64,000 nucleotides of DNA from Bryobacterales bacterium F-183 (GTDB taxonomy: Bacteria; Acidobacteriota; Terriglobia; Bryobacterales; Bryobacteraceae): NCBI GenBank assembly GCA_016865505.2, contig AP025252.1, forward strand, positions 1,612,001 to 1,676,000, read 5' to 3'. The notes beneath the pieces are model-generated. The model saw only the letters and a program-made list of their open reading frames with translations, was not told the DNA's origin and did no database searches. How positions within the stretch are numbered: the stretch's first letter is position 1; each line of letters begins with the position of its first letter. Both the position numbers and the translations under genes were made by a program. Below, in pieces: positions 1-9,344 of the stretch.

Positions 1-760
1 CGAAGTCGGCTTGCGGGAGGACGCGGCGCATGAGGTCCGCCACTTCGAGAGATGGGGACAGGAAATCCGTGCCGTCGGGTTCCTGGATGGCGGTGACGGC
101 TGTTGATTTCAAATAGTAATCTTTGGCGCGCTGGACGATTTGGGCTTCGAACTTGGTGTCCTTGGCGGATCGTGCCCAGTCTAGGGCGAAGACGAGTCCA
201 AAGGCGGTGTTGGGGTGGACGCCGGTGCGATTCGGGTAGGTCTGCTTGGGCAGGTACGCCGACCAGAGGTTCACGATGAGGTCTGTGAGTGGTCGCATCG
301 ATTGGGCCCATTCGCGGCCTTGTGGGTCGTCCCAGGTGCGGAGTTCTTCGTCGAGTTTTAGGAGCCAGGCCCAGCCGTAGGTACGTTCGAAGGTTTTGGA
401 GAGTTTGTAGTCCCGGAAGTAGCGGACTTCGCCGGCGAGGGACTTGGGGTCGAAGCTGGTGGCGAGGACTTTTCGGATTTCTTGTTCCTTGGCGAGTCCT
501 TTGACCGATTTGAGGAGGCGGACGAGCATCCAGTGGCCGTGGACGCTTGAGTGCCAATCGAAGCAGCCGTAAAACGACGGGTGGAGTTGGCGGGGCGACA
601 GGCGGGCGTCGGGTTCGCCTTCGATGGTGTGGGCTGTCTTGTTGGGATACTCCTGTTGGATGCAATGGAGAGGCAGTTCGGCGAGGCGAGAAGCGACCTC
701 GGGCGTGAGGGATTGAACTGCGAGCAGTGCGGAGGAGGCCATGAGGGTCAAGACAAGCAT
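1..760 (-). CDS. DUF2891-like protein, 3' end beyond the window
   Basis: An open frame runs leftwards from ATG at 758-760 and leaves the window without a stop. The start gives a hydrophobic N-terminus (MLVLTLMASSALLAVQ) that looks like a signal peptide, so the product is probably exported. The following residues include PSFYGCFDWHSSVHGHW, then a YPNRTGVHPNTAFGL segment. These match what I know of the DUF2891 family, whose members are about 350 residues and have no established activity; roughly 250 residues are visible here. The gene is divergent from the thioredoxin-domain gene at 852. The family assignment is from motif memory; no function is claimed. Confidence 0.75.
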   Translation of the reverse strand, partial: MLVLTLMASSALLAVQSLTPEVASRLAELPLHCIQQEYPNKTAHTIEGEPDARLSPRQLHPSFYGCFDWHSSVHGHWMLVRLLKSVKGLAKEQEIRKVLATSFDPKSLAGEVRYFRDYKLSKTFERTYGWAWLLKLDEELRTWDDPQGREWAQSMRPLTDLIVNLWSAYLPKQTYPNRTGVHPNTAFGLVFALDWARSAKDTKFEAQIVQRAKDYYLKSTAVTAIQEPDGTDFLSPSLEVADLMRRVLPQADF

Positions 761-851
761 CGGTCGGCAGACCCGATTTTAACAATCGTTCTGCACGTGG
801 GCTGGCTTTGCGTCGTCAGGTTCAATAAGCCGGGCGAAGGAGATAGGAAAA

Positions 852-2057
852 ATGATCCAAGCTTGTTTGTTGTGTTTTCCGTTGCTTCTTGCGCAGGAAC
901 CTCGTGACTTGTTGGAAAAAGTGTCGGCTGCGGCTCGTGACCAAAAGAACCTGCATTACACGCTCCGCTATGAGTCCGAACTAATTGCGCGGCAGATGAC
1001 ATCGAAGACCCTGGGCGCGACGGCATATGCGCGTGACGCCAGAGGACGCGTCCTGTTGTATTCTGACGACCCTGGGGCTCCCACGGTGATTGCGTGGGAT
1101 GGGACGACCATCTGGCGGGCGAATCCCGATACTCGGGAGTATGTGGTGGAGGCTTCGACCGAGTCGCCGGTAGAGAAGAGGCCGAAGGACAACTTTGATA
1201 GCGGGTCAGCGCGTCTTCGCACGGTGAACTGGACGCTCGAACGTCTGACCGAGCGTTTGCAGGCCGCCGAACGGACGGGTACCGAAGAGATCGCCTTGGC
1301 AGATGGGCGCAAGGTACGGTGCGAGGTGATCCGGGCGACGTACGATCCGCCGCCGGGGATGATGTCCGGAGCCACGATGGAACTGATTGTGCGTACGTTC
1401 TGGATCGACCCGGAGCGGTTGCTCCTTTGGAAGGAAGAATCTGTGAGCCGGGGGAATCTGTTCCCGAGCCGGCCGTTTGAGGTTGGCGAAAGCCGCCGCC
1501 GCGGGGTCTATACCTGGCACGCGTTTGGGACACCAATTGCAGCGGAGACGTTCGCGTGGCGTCCGCCGGCGGAGTTCCGGCAGGTGGACAAGCTGCTGCC
1601 GGGGTATCAGCGAGCGTCACTGGACATGAAGGGCAAGGCGGTTCCGGAGGTGTCGCTCAAGCCGCTGACGGGGGAGGGCGAAGCGGTCAGTCTTGCGAGC
1701 CTCAAAGGTAAGACGGTGCTGCTGGACTTCTGGGCCACCTGGTGCGCGCCCTGCCGCGAGCAAATGCCGGCGATTGCAAAGCTAGCTGGGGTGAGCGGAC
1801 TCACCGTGATCGGCATCAACGACGACGCCGAACCAGAGATCGCGCGGAAGTACCTGGCCGAAAAAGGGTACGGCTGGCTGAATCTGTATGACGGCAAGGA
1901 CAAGCGCGCCCGGGAACTATTGAAAGTGAACGGGATTCCGTCGCTGATCCTGATTGACAAAGAGGGTTTGATTCAACGGGTGGAGATAGGCCATGGGGAA
2001 TCATCGGAGAAGGCGATTCAGGAGGCGATTCGCGCCCAAGGGATTCCAATTCCATAG
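852..2057 (+). CDS. Secreted LolA/DUF2092-like plus TlpA-type thioredoxin protein
   Basis: The 401-residue protein starts with a short hydrophobic export signal (MIQACLLCFPLLLAQ). Residues about 20-250 form a beta-rich domain resembling the LolA/DUF2092 outer-membrane carrier fold. From about residue 262 it is a TlpA/ResA-type thioredoxin: FWATWCAPCREQMP carries the redox pair C298 and C301, followed by a GIPSLILID cis-proline segment. Such proteins act in the periplasm on thiol-disulfide exchange. A SD-like AAGGAGAT lies before the ATG. No neighbour shares an obvious pathway. The thioredoxin half is certain, the N-terminal half is inferred. Confidence 0.85.
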   Translation: MIQACLLCFPLLLAQEPRDLLEKVSAAARDQKNLHYTLRYESELIARQMTSKTLGATAYARDARGRVLLYSDDPGAPTVIAWDGTTIWRANPDTREYVVEASTESPVEKRPKDNFDSGSARLRTVNWTLERLTERLQAAERTGTEEIALADGRKVRCEVIRATYDPPPGMMSGATMELIVRTFWIDPERLLLWKEESVSRGNLFPSRPFEVGESRRRGVYTWHAFGTPIAAETFAWRPPAEFRQVDKLLPGYQRASLDMKGKAVPEVSLKPLTGEGEAVSLASLKGKTVLLDFWATWCAPCREQMPAIAKLAGVSGLTVIGINDDAEPEIARKYLAEKGYGWLNLYDGKDKRARELLKVNGIPSLILIDKEGLIQRVEIGHGESSEKAIQEAIRAQGIPIP

Positions 2058-2162
2058 GTTTTCGCATGTGGAGGGCGGATTGTTTGGACTTACGGGCTAA
2101 GATGGAATTGTGGACGCCTGTAATTTGAACGCGCGTCCGCCGATTGATTGGGAGTGGATTCC

Positions 2163-2774
2163 ATGCATAGTTCCGTACTTGTCCCGATGGTTGTGGAGCA
2201 GACCTCGCGTGGCGAACGTTCGTTCGACATCTATTCGCGACTGCTGAAAGAAAACATCATCTTCCTCGGGACGCCGATCGACGATACCGTCGCGAATCTG
2301 ATCATCGCGCAGATTCTGTTTCTGGCGGCCGAAGATCCTGAGAAGGACATCTCGTTGTATATCAACTCCCCCGGGGGGTCGATCACGGCGGGTCTTGCGA
2401 TTTTGGATACGATGCGGCTGGTTGAGCCGGACATCGTTACGTATTGCCTGGGCCAGGCGGCGTCCATGGCCGCTGTGCTGCTGGCTTGCGGCACGAAGGG
2501 TAAGCGTTTCACGTTGCCGCACTCCCGTGTATTGATTCACCAGCCGTCGATGAGCGGCTTGGCGGGTCAGGCGACGGATATCGATATCTACGCCCGCGAA
2601 ATTCTGCGCATGCGCCAGAATTTGAACGGGATTTTGGCGGATGCCACGGGGCAGCCGGTGGATCGTATCGCTCGCGACGTCGAGCGCGATTACATCATGG
2701 AAGCGGACCAGGCTGTGGAATACGGCATTGTGGACCGCATCATTGCCAGCCGTTCGCTATCTCCTGTCAAGTAA
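2163..2774 (+). CDS. clpP: ATP-dependent Clp protease proteolytic subunit
   Basis: This is the serine peptidase ClpP, which forms the tetradecameric proteolytic chamber used with ClpX or ClpA in the cytoplasm. The 203-residue length is normal. The catalytic residues are S101 (in GQAASMAAV), H126 (in LIHQPS) and D176 (in ERDYIMEA), and the NSPGGSI loop is intact. I start at ATG 2163 because GGGAGTGG lies six bases upstream; an in-frame TTG at 2148 would add five residues. The gene stands alone, with no clpX nearby, and is followed by a hairpin. Family and function are certain. Confidence 0.97.
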   Translation: MHSSVLVPMVVEQTSRGERSFDIYSRLLKENIIFLGTPIDDTVANLIIAQILFLAAEDPEKDISLYINSPGGSITAGLAILDTMRLVEPDIVTYCLGQAASMAAVLLACGTKGKRFTLPHSRVLIHQPSMSGLAGQATDIDIYAREILRMRQNLNGILADATGQPVDRIARDVERDYIMEADQAVEYGIVDRIIASRSLSPVK

Positions 2775-2830
2775 CCGCGTTGCTGGACGACAAGAGCAGG
2801 TAGTAGTTGTTGTTTGAGAGTGTTCCCTGA

Positions 2831-2869
2831 GGGGCATTCCTGCTTTGCACGCGAACGCTGGAATGCCTC
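2831..2869 (+). terminator. Hairpin after clpP, possible terminator
   Basis: GGGGCATTCC (2831-2840) pairs with GGAATGCCTC (2860-2869) apart from one wobble, leaving a loop of about 19 bases. The following run is only TTTG, so Rho-independent termination is plausible but not strong. It lies between clpP and the PHP phosphatase gene. Confidence 0.45.
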
Positions 2870-2884
2870 CTTTGTGAAAATGCC

Positions 2885-3637
2885 GTGATCGATATACACA
2901 GCCACATCATTTACGGCGTCGACGATGGATCGAAGGACCTTGAGACCAGCCTCGAGATGCTTCGTATGGCGTGGGACAACGGCACCACCGACATCGTAGC
3001 TACGCCGCACGCCAATAGCGAATTCACCTACGACCCCTATCTCATCAAAGGCCGGGTGGAGCAACTTCGAGTGCACTGCGGGGAGATCCGCATTCACACG
3101 GGGTGCGACTTTCACCTTTCCTTAGAGAACGTGGAAGACGCGTTTCAGAATCCTACCAAGTACACCGTGAACGGCTTGCAGTATCTGCTGGTGGAGTTTC
3201 CCGACGGCGCGCTGATTCCGAATATTGATTCCGTGTTCGACCAGTTTCTGTCGATGGGTGTGATCCCGATCATCACGCATCCGGAGCGGAACTGGATGAT
3301 TCAGTCGAATCGCCCGAAGTTCAATGCCTGGGTGAATCAAGGCGCGCTGGTGCAGGTGACCGGCGGTTCGCTCACCGGGCGGTTTGGCAAGAATGCCAAA
3401 AAGTTCGCGGAAGACCTGCTGGACGATGGCATGTGCCATTTCATCGCGTCCGATGCGCATGACACGCGGGACCGGCATCCGAAATTGCGGAATGCTCGCG
3501 AGATCGTGACGCAGAAGTGGGGCGCGGACACGGCCGAGGCGCTGTTTGAAGCCAATGGCCGCGCGGTGATTGAAGGTACGACACTGCCGGAGTTGACGCC
3601 CGCCCCGCGTCGCAAAAAGCGCTTTTTCTTCTTCTGA
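2885..3637 (+). CDS. CpsB/YwqE-type PHP-domain tyrosine phosphatase
   Basis: A 250-residue PHP-superfamily metal-dependent phosphatase of the CpsB/YwqE/Wzb type, which in other bacteria dephosphorylates the tyrosine kinase that controls capsule or exopolysaccharide export. Metal-binding signatures are visible: H5 and H7 in DIHSHI, ATPHAN, THPERN near the middle and SDAHD near the C-terminus. The start is GTG 2885. The C-terminus ends in a basic then aromatic tail (RRKKRFFFF). No kinase or capsule gene is present in the window, so the substrate cannot be inferred from context. Confidence 0.88.
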   Translation: MIDIHSHIIYGVDDGSKDLETSLEMLRMAWDNGTTDIVATPHANSEFTYDPYLIKGRVEQLRVHCGEIRIHTGCDFHLSLENVEDAFQNPTKYTVNGLQYLLVEFPDGALIPNIDSVFDQFLSMGVIPIITHPERNWMIQSNRPKFNAWVNQGALVQVTGGSLTGRFGKNAKKFAEDLLDDGMCHFIASDAHDTRDRHPKLRNAREIVTQKWGADTAEALFEANGRAVIEGTTLPELTPAPRRKKRFFFF

Positions 3638-3658
3638 GTTCAAACCGTTAGAGACTCC

Positions 3659-5635
3659 ATGCAGGGAGCCGCCAAACCCGCTTCCAACAATCCGCCGTCT
3701 GCGACGAATGCCCGCAAGTTTTTTGGGCGGGGCGGCGTATTGTCGCGCTGGCACCCGAACTATGAGTTCCGGCCGGGGCAGTTGGAGATGGCGGAGGCTG
3801 TCGAGTCGGCCATTGAAGAGCGCAAGCATCTGATTGTCGAGGCGGGTACGGGTACGGGCAAGACGCTGGCGTACCTGGTGCCGGCGATCCTTTCGGGTAA
3901 ACGGATAGTCGTATCGACGGGTACGAAGAACCTGCAGGAGCAGCTTTTTTACAAAGACATCCCCTTTTTGCAGCAGCATTTTGACCGGGAGATTCGCGTC
4001 TGCCTGATGAAGGGTAGAGCGAACTTTGCGTGCCGGCAGAAGATTTACGACGCCGAGAAAGAGCCCATCTTAAGCGGGATGGAAGAGGTCAGCGACTTCA
4101 AGATCATCCGCGAATGGGAGCGTACGACGGAGACCGGGGATCGCGCGGAGATCCTGCAGTTGCCGGAGGATTCGACGGTTTGGGCGAAACTCGACGCCCG
4201 GCGCGATACGTGTACCGGGCAGAAGTGCATGCAGTTTGAGCGCTGCTTTTTGACGCAGATGCATCAGCGGGCGGCGGCGAGCGACATCCTGATCGTCAAT
4301 CATCATTTGTTCTTTGCCGATTTGGCTGTCAAGGAAGAAGACTTTGGCGGGATCATTCCGGATTATGCCGCGGTGATCTTTGATGAGGCGCATGAGATCG
4401 AGGAAGTGGCGGGGAGCTACTTTGGCGCGGGGATCAGCAATTTTCAGGTCCTGGATCTGCTGCGGGATGTGAGTGCGCTGGCGCGGCGGAAGCTGTTTGA
4501 TACGCCGGATCTGACGAGCGCGATTATCCAGACGCAGGATTTGTCGGACCAGTTTTTTGCGTTGTTTCCGCGGGTGGAGGGTCGTACAGGGTTTTCGTCG
4601 CAGGCGGCGTTCTTGGCTGAACATGGGAACGCCTACCGGAGTCTGCTGATTGGCCTGGATTTGCTGGAGAGCAATTTGAGCCTGGTACACGATGCGCCGG
4701 AAGAGCTGATTCCACTGGTACGGCGGCTGCGGTTTTTGCGCGACACGTTGAAGTTCTGGATGGAGAGCAATACGCGCGAGTTGGTGTACTGGATTGAGCG
4801 TCGCGGCAAGAACGGCATCTATCTGCAGGCCACGCCGATTGATGTCTCAAAGCTGCTCGAGGAGAAGCTGTTCGCGCAGATGGATACGGTGATTCTAACG
4901 TCGGCGACGATTGCGGTGCAGGGATCGTTCGATTTTGCGCAGAAGCGGTTGGGGTTGAAGAATAACCGGTCCGCACTGGTGCCGAGCCATTTCGATTATC
5001 AGAAGCAGGCGCTGCTGTATATCCCGCAGCATTTGCCGGACGTGCGTAGCCCGGGTTTTACGGCTGCGGCGGCGGACGAGATTGTGGATTTGCTGGAGTA
5101 CAGCGAGGGGCGCGCGTTTGTTCTGTTTACGAGCTACTCGCAGATGAAGCAGGTGTACGAGCGGGTGTCCTTCCGGTTGCCGTACGAGATGCTGCTGCAG
5201 GGTACGGCACCGCGGACGGCGCTGCTGGAACAGTTCAAAAATACGCCGAATTGCGTGCTGTTTGCGACGTCAGCGTTCTGGCAGGGAGTGGATGTACCGG
5301 GGGATCAATTGTCGTGCGTAATCATCGATAAGCTGCCGTTTGCCGCGCCTTCGGATCCGATTGTGGAAGCTCGGGTGGCGCTGATCCGGGAGCAGGGCGG
5401 GAATCCGTTTTATGACTATCAGATTCCGCAGGCGGCGATTGCGTTGAAGCAGGGATTTGGGCGGTTGATCCGGAGCAAGACGGACCGGGGTCTGCTGGCG
5501 CTGCTGGATCATCGGATCACTAGCCAGAGGTACGGGCAGATATTTTTCGATAGTCTGCCCGATTATGCGTTCACGATCAAGAAGCCTGAGGTCGAGCGGT
5601 TCTTTAGGAACGGCGGCGACGGCGGAACGCAGTAA
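3659..5635 (+). CDS. DinG/YoaA-type Fe-S superfamily 2 DNA helicase
   Basis: A 658-residue XPD/DinG-family 5'-3' helicase. Walker A (EAGTGTGKT) is at about residues 61-70 and the DEAH box in VIFDEAHEIEE. Four cysteines placed as in the Fe-S cluster domain are C125, C185, C190 and C196. C-terminal motifs include a Q-G-x-x-P-R and GVDVPGD segment. These helicases resolve R-loops, forked DNA or G-quadruplexes during repair. It lies 21 bases after the PHP gene on the same strand. Its last 32 bases overlap the convergent PEP-CTERM gene. No N-terminal exonuclease domain is present, unlike some Firmicute DinG proteins. Confidence 0.92.
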   Translation: MQGAAKPASNNPPSATNARKFFGRGGVLSRWHPNYEFRPGQLEMAEAVESAIEERKHLIVEAGTGTGKTLAYLVPAILSGKRIVVSTGTKNLQEQLFYKDIPFLQQHFDREIRVCLMKGRANFACRQKIYDAEKEPILSGMEEVSDFKIIREWERTTETGDRAEILQLPEDSTVWAKLDARRDTCTGQKCMQFERCFLTQMHQRAAASDILIVNHHLFFADLAVKEEDFGGIIPDYAAVIFDEAHEIEEVAGSYFGAGISNFQVLDLLRDVSALARRKLFDTPDLTSAIIQTQDLSDQFFALFPRVEGRTGFSSQAAFLAEHGNAYRSLLIGLDLLESNLSLVHDAPEELIPLVRRLRFLRDTLKFWMESNTRELVYWIERRGKNGIYLQATPIDVSKLLEEKLFAQMDTVILTSATIAVQGSFDFAQKRLGLKNNRSALVPSHFDYQKQALLYIPQHLPDVRSPGFTAAAADEIVDLLEYSEGRAFVLFTSYSQMKQVYERVSFRLPYEMLLQGTAPRTALLEQFKNTPNCVLFATSAFWQGVDVPGDQLSCVIIDKLPFAAPSDPIVEARVALIREQGGNPFYDYQIPQAAIALKQGFGRLIRSKTDRGLLALLDHRITSQRYGQIFFDSLPDYAFTIKKPEVERFFRNGGDGGTQ

Positions 5636-6314
5636 CGGCGAGGCCAACTGCGGAGGCTGCGAGAGCGTATTCCGAGGGTTCGGGGACAGAGGTGCTAGCG
5701 GGCGTGTAGTCGTAGGTGACCGTGAGGTTGCCGTTCCACGAGGTGGATAGAGTACTGCCGAAGTCCTGCATGTTGACGTTGTTCGAACTGGTGACGCTGA
5801 GGGTCTGGAAGAGCTTTACGGACGCGGTCCAGTTGCCGGTGCCGATGAAGACGGGGTCGAGGGCCAAATTGCTGCTTCCGCTTGGGGTGGGGCCAGCTAC
5901 GATAGCGGTAGGGGATAGGCAGAGTCCAGCGGGTCCGGCAATGGAGCAGCCGGCAGTAAAGGGTCCGCCGAGGCTGAAAGTCAGGTCCGGGGTAACGCCC
6001 GGAAAATCGACTACCAAATTGAGGTTGCTGGCCGTAGCGGTTACGGAGGTGGGGTCTTGGCCTTGCGTTTTGCGGCCACGCGCCACCAGGGTGTAACTGG
6101 AACTGCCGGTGTTGAAGGTGAGCAGAATGGAATTCAAGGTGCCCAGGGTTGGGTTGAATTGCGCGAGCGTTACGTTTCGACTGGTGGAAAATGTGCCAGC
6201 GCTGAGATTGGGGAGAGTCACCGAATAGGGCGTGGGGCCGGCGGTTACAGTGTCAGCGGAGGCGATGCCCGGAATGAGAGAGCATGCCGCCAAGAGAAGT
6301 GTTTTGCAGCGCAT
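5604..6314 (-). CDS. PEP-CTERM sorting-domain exported protein
   Basis: A 236-residue exported protein with a classic signal peptide (MRCKTLLLAACSLIPGIASA), a Ser/Thr/Asn-rich beta-type body of unknown function, and a C-terminal VPEPSEYALAASAVG motif followed by a hydrophobic stretch and a basic RRRRRS tail. This is the PEP-CTERM sorting signal, normally processed by an exosortase and linked to exopolysaccharide-associated surface proteins. No exosortase gene lies in the window. The 3' end overlaps the convergent helicase gene by 32 bases. Confidence 0.85.
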   Translation of the reverse strand: MRCKTLLLAACSLIPGIASADTVTAGPTPYSVTLPNLSAGTFSTSRNVTLAQFNPTLGTLNSILLTFNTGSSSYTLVARGRKTQGQDPTSVTATASNLNLVVDFPGVTPDLTFSLGGPFTAGCSIAGPAGLCLSPTAIVAGPTPSGSSNLALDPVFIGTGNWTASVKLFQTLSVTSSNNVNMQDFGSTLSTSWNGNLTVTYDYTPASTSVPEPSEYALAASAVGLAVTAFRRRRRS

Positions 6315-6560
6315 AGAGGTCTTCGGAAGTTAGCAGTTCTACAGTCGTGTGTAAAGGAAATTGGCGTTTTTGAAGCCAAACCGGTTTGCGGTCACAGTAC
6401 GTGCTGAGACGCTCCAGTACGGATGGGCTGGCGAAAGTGCGGGTTTGCCAGTTGCTATCATCGAAGCGAGCCGTTCTGTAGTGAAGTTACCCCCCGAAGT
6501 CGTCGTCAGAAGCACCATCGCCAACATCAGCCAAAAATCGGAAGTGGAGAAGTTTTTCGT

Positions 6561-6947
6561 ATGTTCGAAGTAAGCGTGGAAGCGGGCTTTGCCGCTGCCC
6601 ACCAGTTGCGTAACTATCGTGGCAAGTGTGAGAACCTGCACGGGCACAACTATAAAGTACAAGTGACCGTGGAAGGCGAGGACTTGAACTCGATTGGTCT
6701 GTTGGCCGACTTTACGGAGTTGAAGGGCGCGCTGCGCGAGATCACCGAGTTTCTCGACCACAAGTTTCTGAACGAGATCGAGCCCTTTACCGAGATCAAT
6801 CCTTCGGCGGAGAATGTCGCGAAGTACATTGCGGATCGTTTGCAGGCGCAACTGGATTCGGGTACGTCCGAAGTGCCGGTGTTTATCGCTGCCGTCAAGG
6901 TTTGGGAGACGGACACGAGTACAGCAACGTATCGTCCTAAGCGCTAA
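6561..6947 (+). CDS. queD: 6-carboxytetrahydropterin synthase / 6-pyruvoyl-tetrahydropterin synthase family
   Basis: A 128-residue QueD/PTPS-family enzyme. In queuosine and 7-deazapurine synthesis QueD converts dihydroneopterin triphosphate to 6-carboxytetrahydropterin. Visible are the zinc-ligand histidines (AAAHQL and LHGHNY), the catalytic Cys in GKCENLHGHNY, and a C-terminal VKVWETDTS with the substrate-binding Glu. ATG 6561 was chosen because homology begins there; an open frame extends upstream without family similarity. GTGGAGAAG upstream can serve as SD. No other queuosine gene is nearby. It is followed 8 bases later by a methyltransferase gene. Confidence 0.9.
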   Translation: MFEVSVEAGFAAAHQLRNYRGKCENLHGHNYKVQVTVEGEDLNSIGLLADFTELKGALREITEFLDHKFLNEIEPFTEINPSAENVAKYIADRLQAQLDSGTSEVPVFIAAVKVWETDTSTATYRPKR

Positions 6948-6955
6948 AGTAGGGC

Positions 6956-8062
6956 GTGGACATTTCGGCGATCCGCGATCAGGCGCTGGCCTTCCGGGAA
7001 CGGTTGGGGCGCGTCAAGCGGTCGACGGATTTGAGCGATCTTGCCGATGCCGGGTGGTACCCGTTTGATACGCTCAACTGCTTTTCGATCCTGGACCGGT
7101 TCTTGCGAGGTCCGCAGCGCGAACTGCTGTCGCTGAGCGGGGGCGAGCCAATGCTGGACCTCGGCTGTGGCGACGGCGACCTGTCTTTCTTTCTGGAATC
7201 CATGATACCCGCGGGGCCGGCGATCCACACGATGGATTTTCCGGCCTCGAATCACAATGGGATGGGCGGCGTGTACCGTTTGCGCGAGGTGCTGGAGTCC
7301 CGCATTCAGATTGAGCCGGTGAACCTGGATTCGCAGTTTGTGTTGCCGCAGGCGCGGTACGGGCTGACGTTCTTTCTGGGGGTTCTGTATCACCTCAAAA
7401 ATCCCATCTATGTGTTGGAGCAACTGGCGGAGCATTCGCGGTACTGCGTGTTCAGCACGAAGATCAGCAACGATGCGGGGTCGACGGCGAAGTTGCTGGA
7501 TACGCCAGAGGATGAGACCAATTTCTGGGAGTTTTCGCGGATTGGGCTGGAGCGGTTGCTGAAGCGCTGCGGATGGACCGTCGTGCAGTTTGAACTGGTG
7601 ACCGATTCAAAAGACGGGCATCCGAACGGCCGGTTTTACGCGCTGCTGAAGAGCTACTGGGCGGATGAAGATCCGGTGTATGCGCTGGGCGAGGGTTGGC
7701 ATGCGACGGAGCATCAGGCGTGGCGATGGACCGGGCGTACGTTTGCGGCGACGTTGCGTCGCGCGGCCGGGAGTACGACGGTGGACCTGCGGTTTCATCT
7801 GCCGGAGGCGATTGTCGCGGCTTTGGGGGCGGTGACGTTGACGGCTTACGCCGGCGGGCGCAAGTTGGGGTCTGCGATGTTTGGCGAGGCGGGCGAGCAT
7901 GTTTTGTCATTGCCTTTGCCTTCCGGTAACGCGGGAGAAGTGGAGGTCCGCTGGGAGTTGGATAAAGCGTATCCTCCTTCGGCGTCCGATCCGCGAGAGC
8001 TTGGGGTACAAGTGTGCTTTGCGCGGGGTGAGGGTGAAGCGGCGCCTATGCGCGTCCACTAG
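6956..8062 (+). CDS. SAM-dependent methyltransferase (DUF1698/CmoB-like core)
   Basis: A 368-residue protein starting at GTG 6956. Residues about 20-240 form a class I methyltransferase fold: the SAM-binding motif is LDLGCGDGDLSFFLE, and FFLGVLYHLKNP resembles the CmoB/DUF1698 group that modifies tRNA wobble uridines or unknown small substrates. The last 120 residues look beta-rich and may be a separate binding domain. It follows queD by 8 bases and is probably co-transcribed, but a shared tRNA-modification role is inference only. Its 3' end overlaps the convergent membrane-protein gene by 17 bases. Confidence 0.75.
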   Translation: MDISAIRDQALAFRERLGRVKRSTDLSDLADAGWYPFDTLNCFSILDRFLRGPQRELLSLSGGEPMLDLGCGDGDLSFFLESMIPAGPAIHTMDFPASNHNGMGGVYRLREVLESRIQIEPVNLDSQFVLPQARYGLTFFLGVLYHLKNPIYVLEQLAEHSRYCVFSTKISNDAGSTAKLLDTPEDETNFWEFSRIGLERLLKRCGWTVVQFELVTDSKDGHPNGRFYALLKSYWADEDPVYALGEGWHATEHQAWRWTGRTFAATLRRAAGSTTVDLRFHLPEAIVAALGAVTLTAYAGGRKLGSAMFGEAGEHVLSLPLPSGNAGEVEVRWELDKAYPPSASDPRELGVQVCFARGEGEAAPMRVH

Positions 8063-9344
8063 GCTGCTTTTTGTTGCGCGGCGCGACGGCTGCGAAGATC
8101 TCTTCGAGCGAGCGCAGGCGTACCAACACCAGCAAGATCAACATCAGCCATAACTGTGCGGCGAGGCGGCTTTGCGACGTGCCGAGTTGCCATTGCACGT
8201 CTGCGGGCGTCGTGAGGTACGCGGTGAGGTACGCGAACTTCATCACCAGGAAGACGAGGACGCTGGGGAACCAGAGTGGCGAGGCTGCCGGTTTCCAGCG
8301 GAGCCCTGCGACCAAAACAAGCAACAAGAGAAGCGGATTGGTGAGCCCAAAGCCGAGGTCCGGAATGAGCTTGATGGAGGACTCGATGATGGCGCCGAGG
8401 CGGCTGAAGTCCGGGGTACGACCGAGGTATTCGGAGACGGGGGCGTAGAAGGCTTTGAAGGTGACGATAGCGGCAATGCCGGGGATCGCGCCGCAGAGGA
8501 CATGGGGGCGACGGGTACGGACGAGGGTCGCGATGAGGTACGCGGCGGCGAAAGCAATGCCTTCGTTCTTGGTGTTGGCGGCGAGGCCGGCGAAGAGTCC
8601 CCCAGCGATGGGGACGTCGAGCAGGGCGCAGGCGATGGCGGCGGCCATGTAGACGGCGAGCGGGATGTCCGCGTACTGCGAGGGTACTTGCGAAATAAAG
8701 CTGGAGCTTGCGGCGAGGATGAGTAACGACAGCCATCCCAAGGAACTGGAGCGGCGGATGCAGGCTACGGCAGAGGCGAGGAGGCCTGCTCCACAGGCGA
8801 AGAAGAGCATCGCGATGGTGGCGGGTACGGCGGGGTCAAAGGTGTTGCCTCCGTCTTTCCAGGCGCGGGCGATGATGGCGCTGAGGAGCAGCGGGTAGTC
8901 CGGGTGCTGTACGGCGATTTCTGTCGCGACGGCGTGCTGCCAGATGGGTCCCGCAAGGTACTTGGCGCGGAGGTTCCAGATGGCCCAGGCGTCCCAATCG
9001 CCGTGTGGGTTGACCGTCGAGGCGGAGTAGACGGAGGCGAGTACAAAGGCCATGGCGGCGGCTGCCGCGAGGGCGAGGATCCAGTTGTAGGCGAAGCCTT
9101 GCCAAGGCTCGTCATCGGCTGGTGTTTTGCGCCAGGCGAGGTACGCGGTGGCGAGGAGCAGCAGGGCATCGACGGCGAGGTGGAAGGCGGGTACGGCGAG
9201 ATAGATCAGGCCGGAGACGCCGAGGCCGAGCGGGATGCCTGCGGAGAGGATGAAGGTCCAGCGCCAGAGGTTGCGGGTGCCGGCGAGTGCGTACAGGCCA
9301 GCGATGCCGTAGAGGCTGGCGAGGAGGAGACTGACCCAGGTCAT
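8046..9344 (-). CDS. Polytopic membrane protein, possible GT-C type glycosyltransferase
   Basis: A 432-residue protein with about ten predicted membrane segments. Between the third and fourth segments an extracytoplasmic loop carries STVNPHGDWDAWAIWN, a WDAW-type acidic/aromatic pattern like the first loop of GT-C (PMT/ArnT-like) glycosyltransferases that use lipid-linked sugars. That resemblance is suggestive only. Its start overlaps the stop of the preceding 111-residue gene in an ATGA, so the two are translationally coupled. It is the last gene of the TetR-modB-modC run. Confidence 0.6.
   Translation of the reverse strand: MTWVSLLLASLYGIAGLYALAGTRNLWRWTFILSAGIPLGLGVSGLIYLAVPAFHLAVDALLLLATAYLAWRKTPADDEPWQGFAYNWILALAAAAAMAFVLASVYSASTVNPHGDWDAWAIWNLRAKYLAGPIWQHAVATEIAVQHPDYPLLLSAIIARAWKDGGNTFDPAVPATIAMLFFACGAGLLASAVACIRRSSSLGWLSLLILAASSSFISQVPSQYADIPLAVYMAAAIACALLDVPIAGGLFAGLAANTKNEGIAFAAAYLIATLVRTRRPHVLCGAIPGIAAIVTFKAFYAPVSEYLGRTPDFSRLGAIIESSIKLIPDLGFGLTNPLLLLLVLVAGLRWKPAASPLWFPSVLVFLVMKFAYLTAYLTTPADVQWQLGTSQSRLAAQLWLMLILLVLVRLRSLEEIFAAVAPRNKKQPSGRA

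Noticed and set aside
2112-2138. GGACGC/GCGTCC inverted repeat before clpP as an operator
   Set aside because: Six base pairs with a 15-base gap is too likely by chance in GC-rich DNA.
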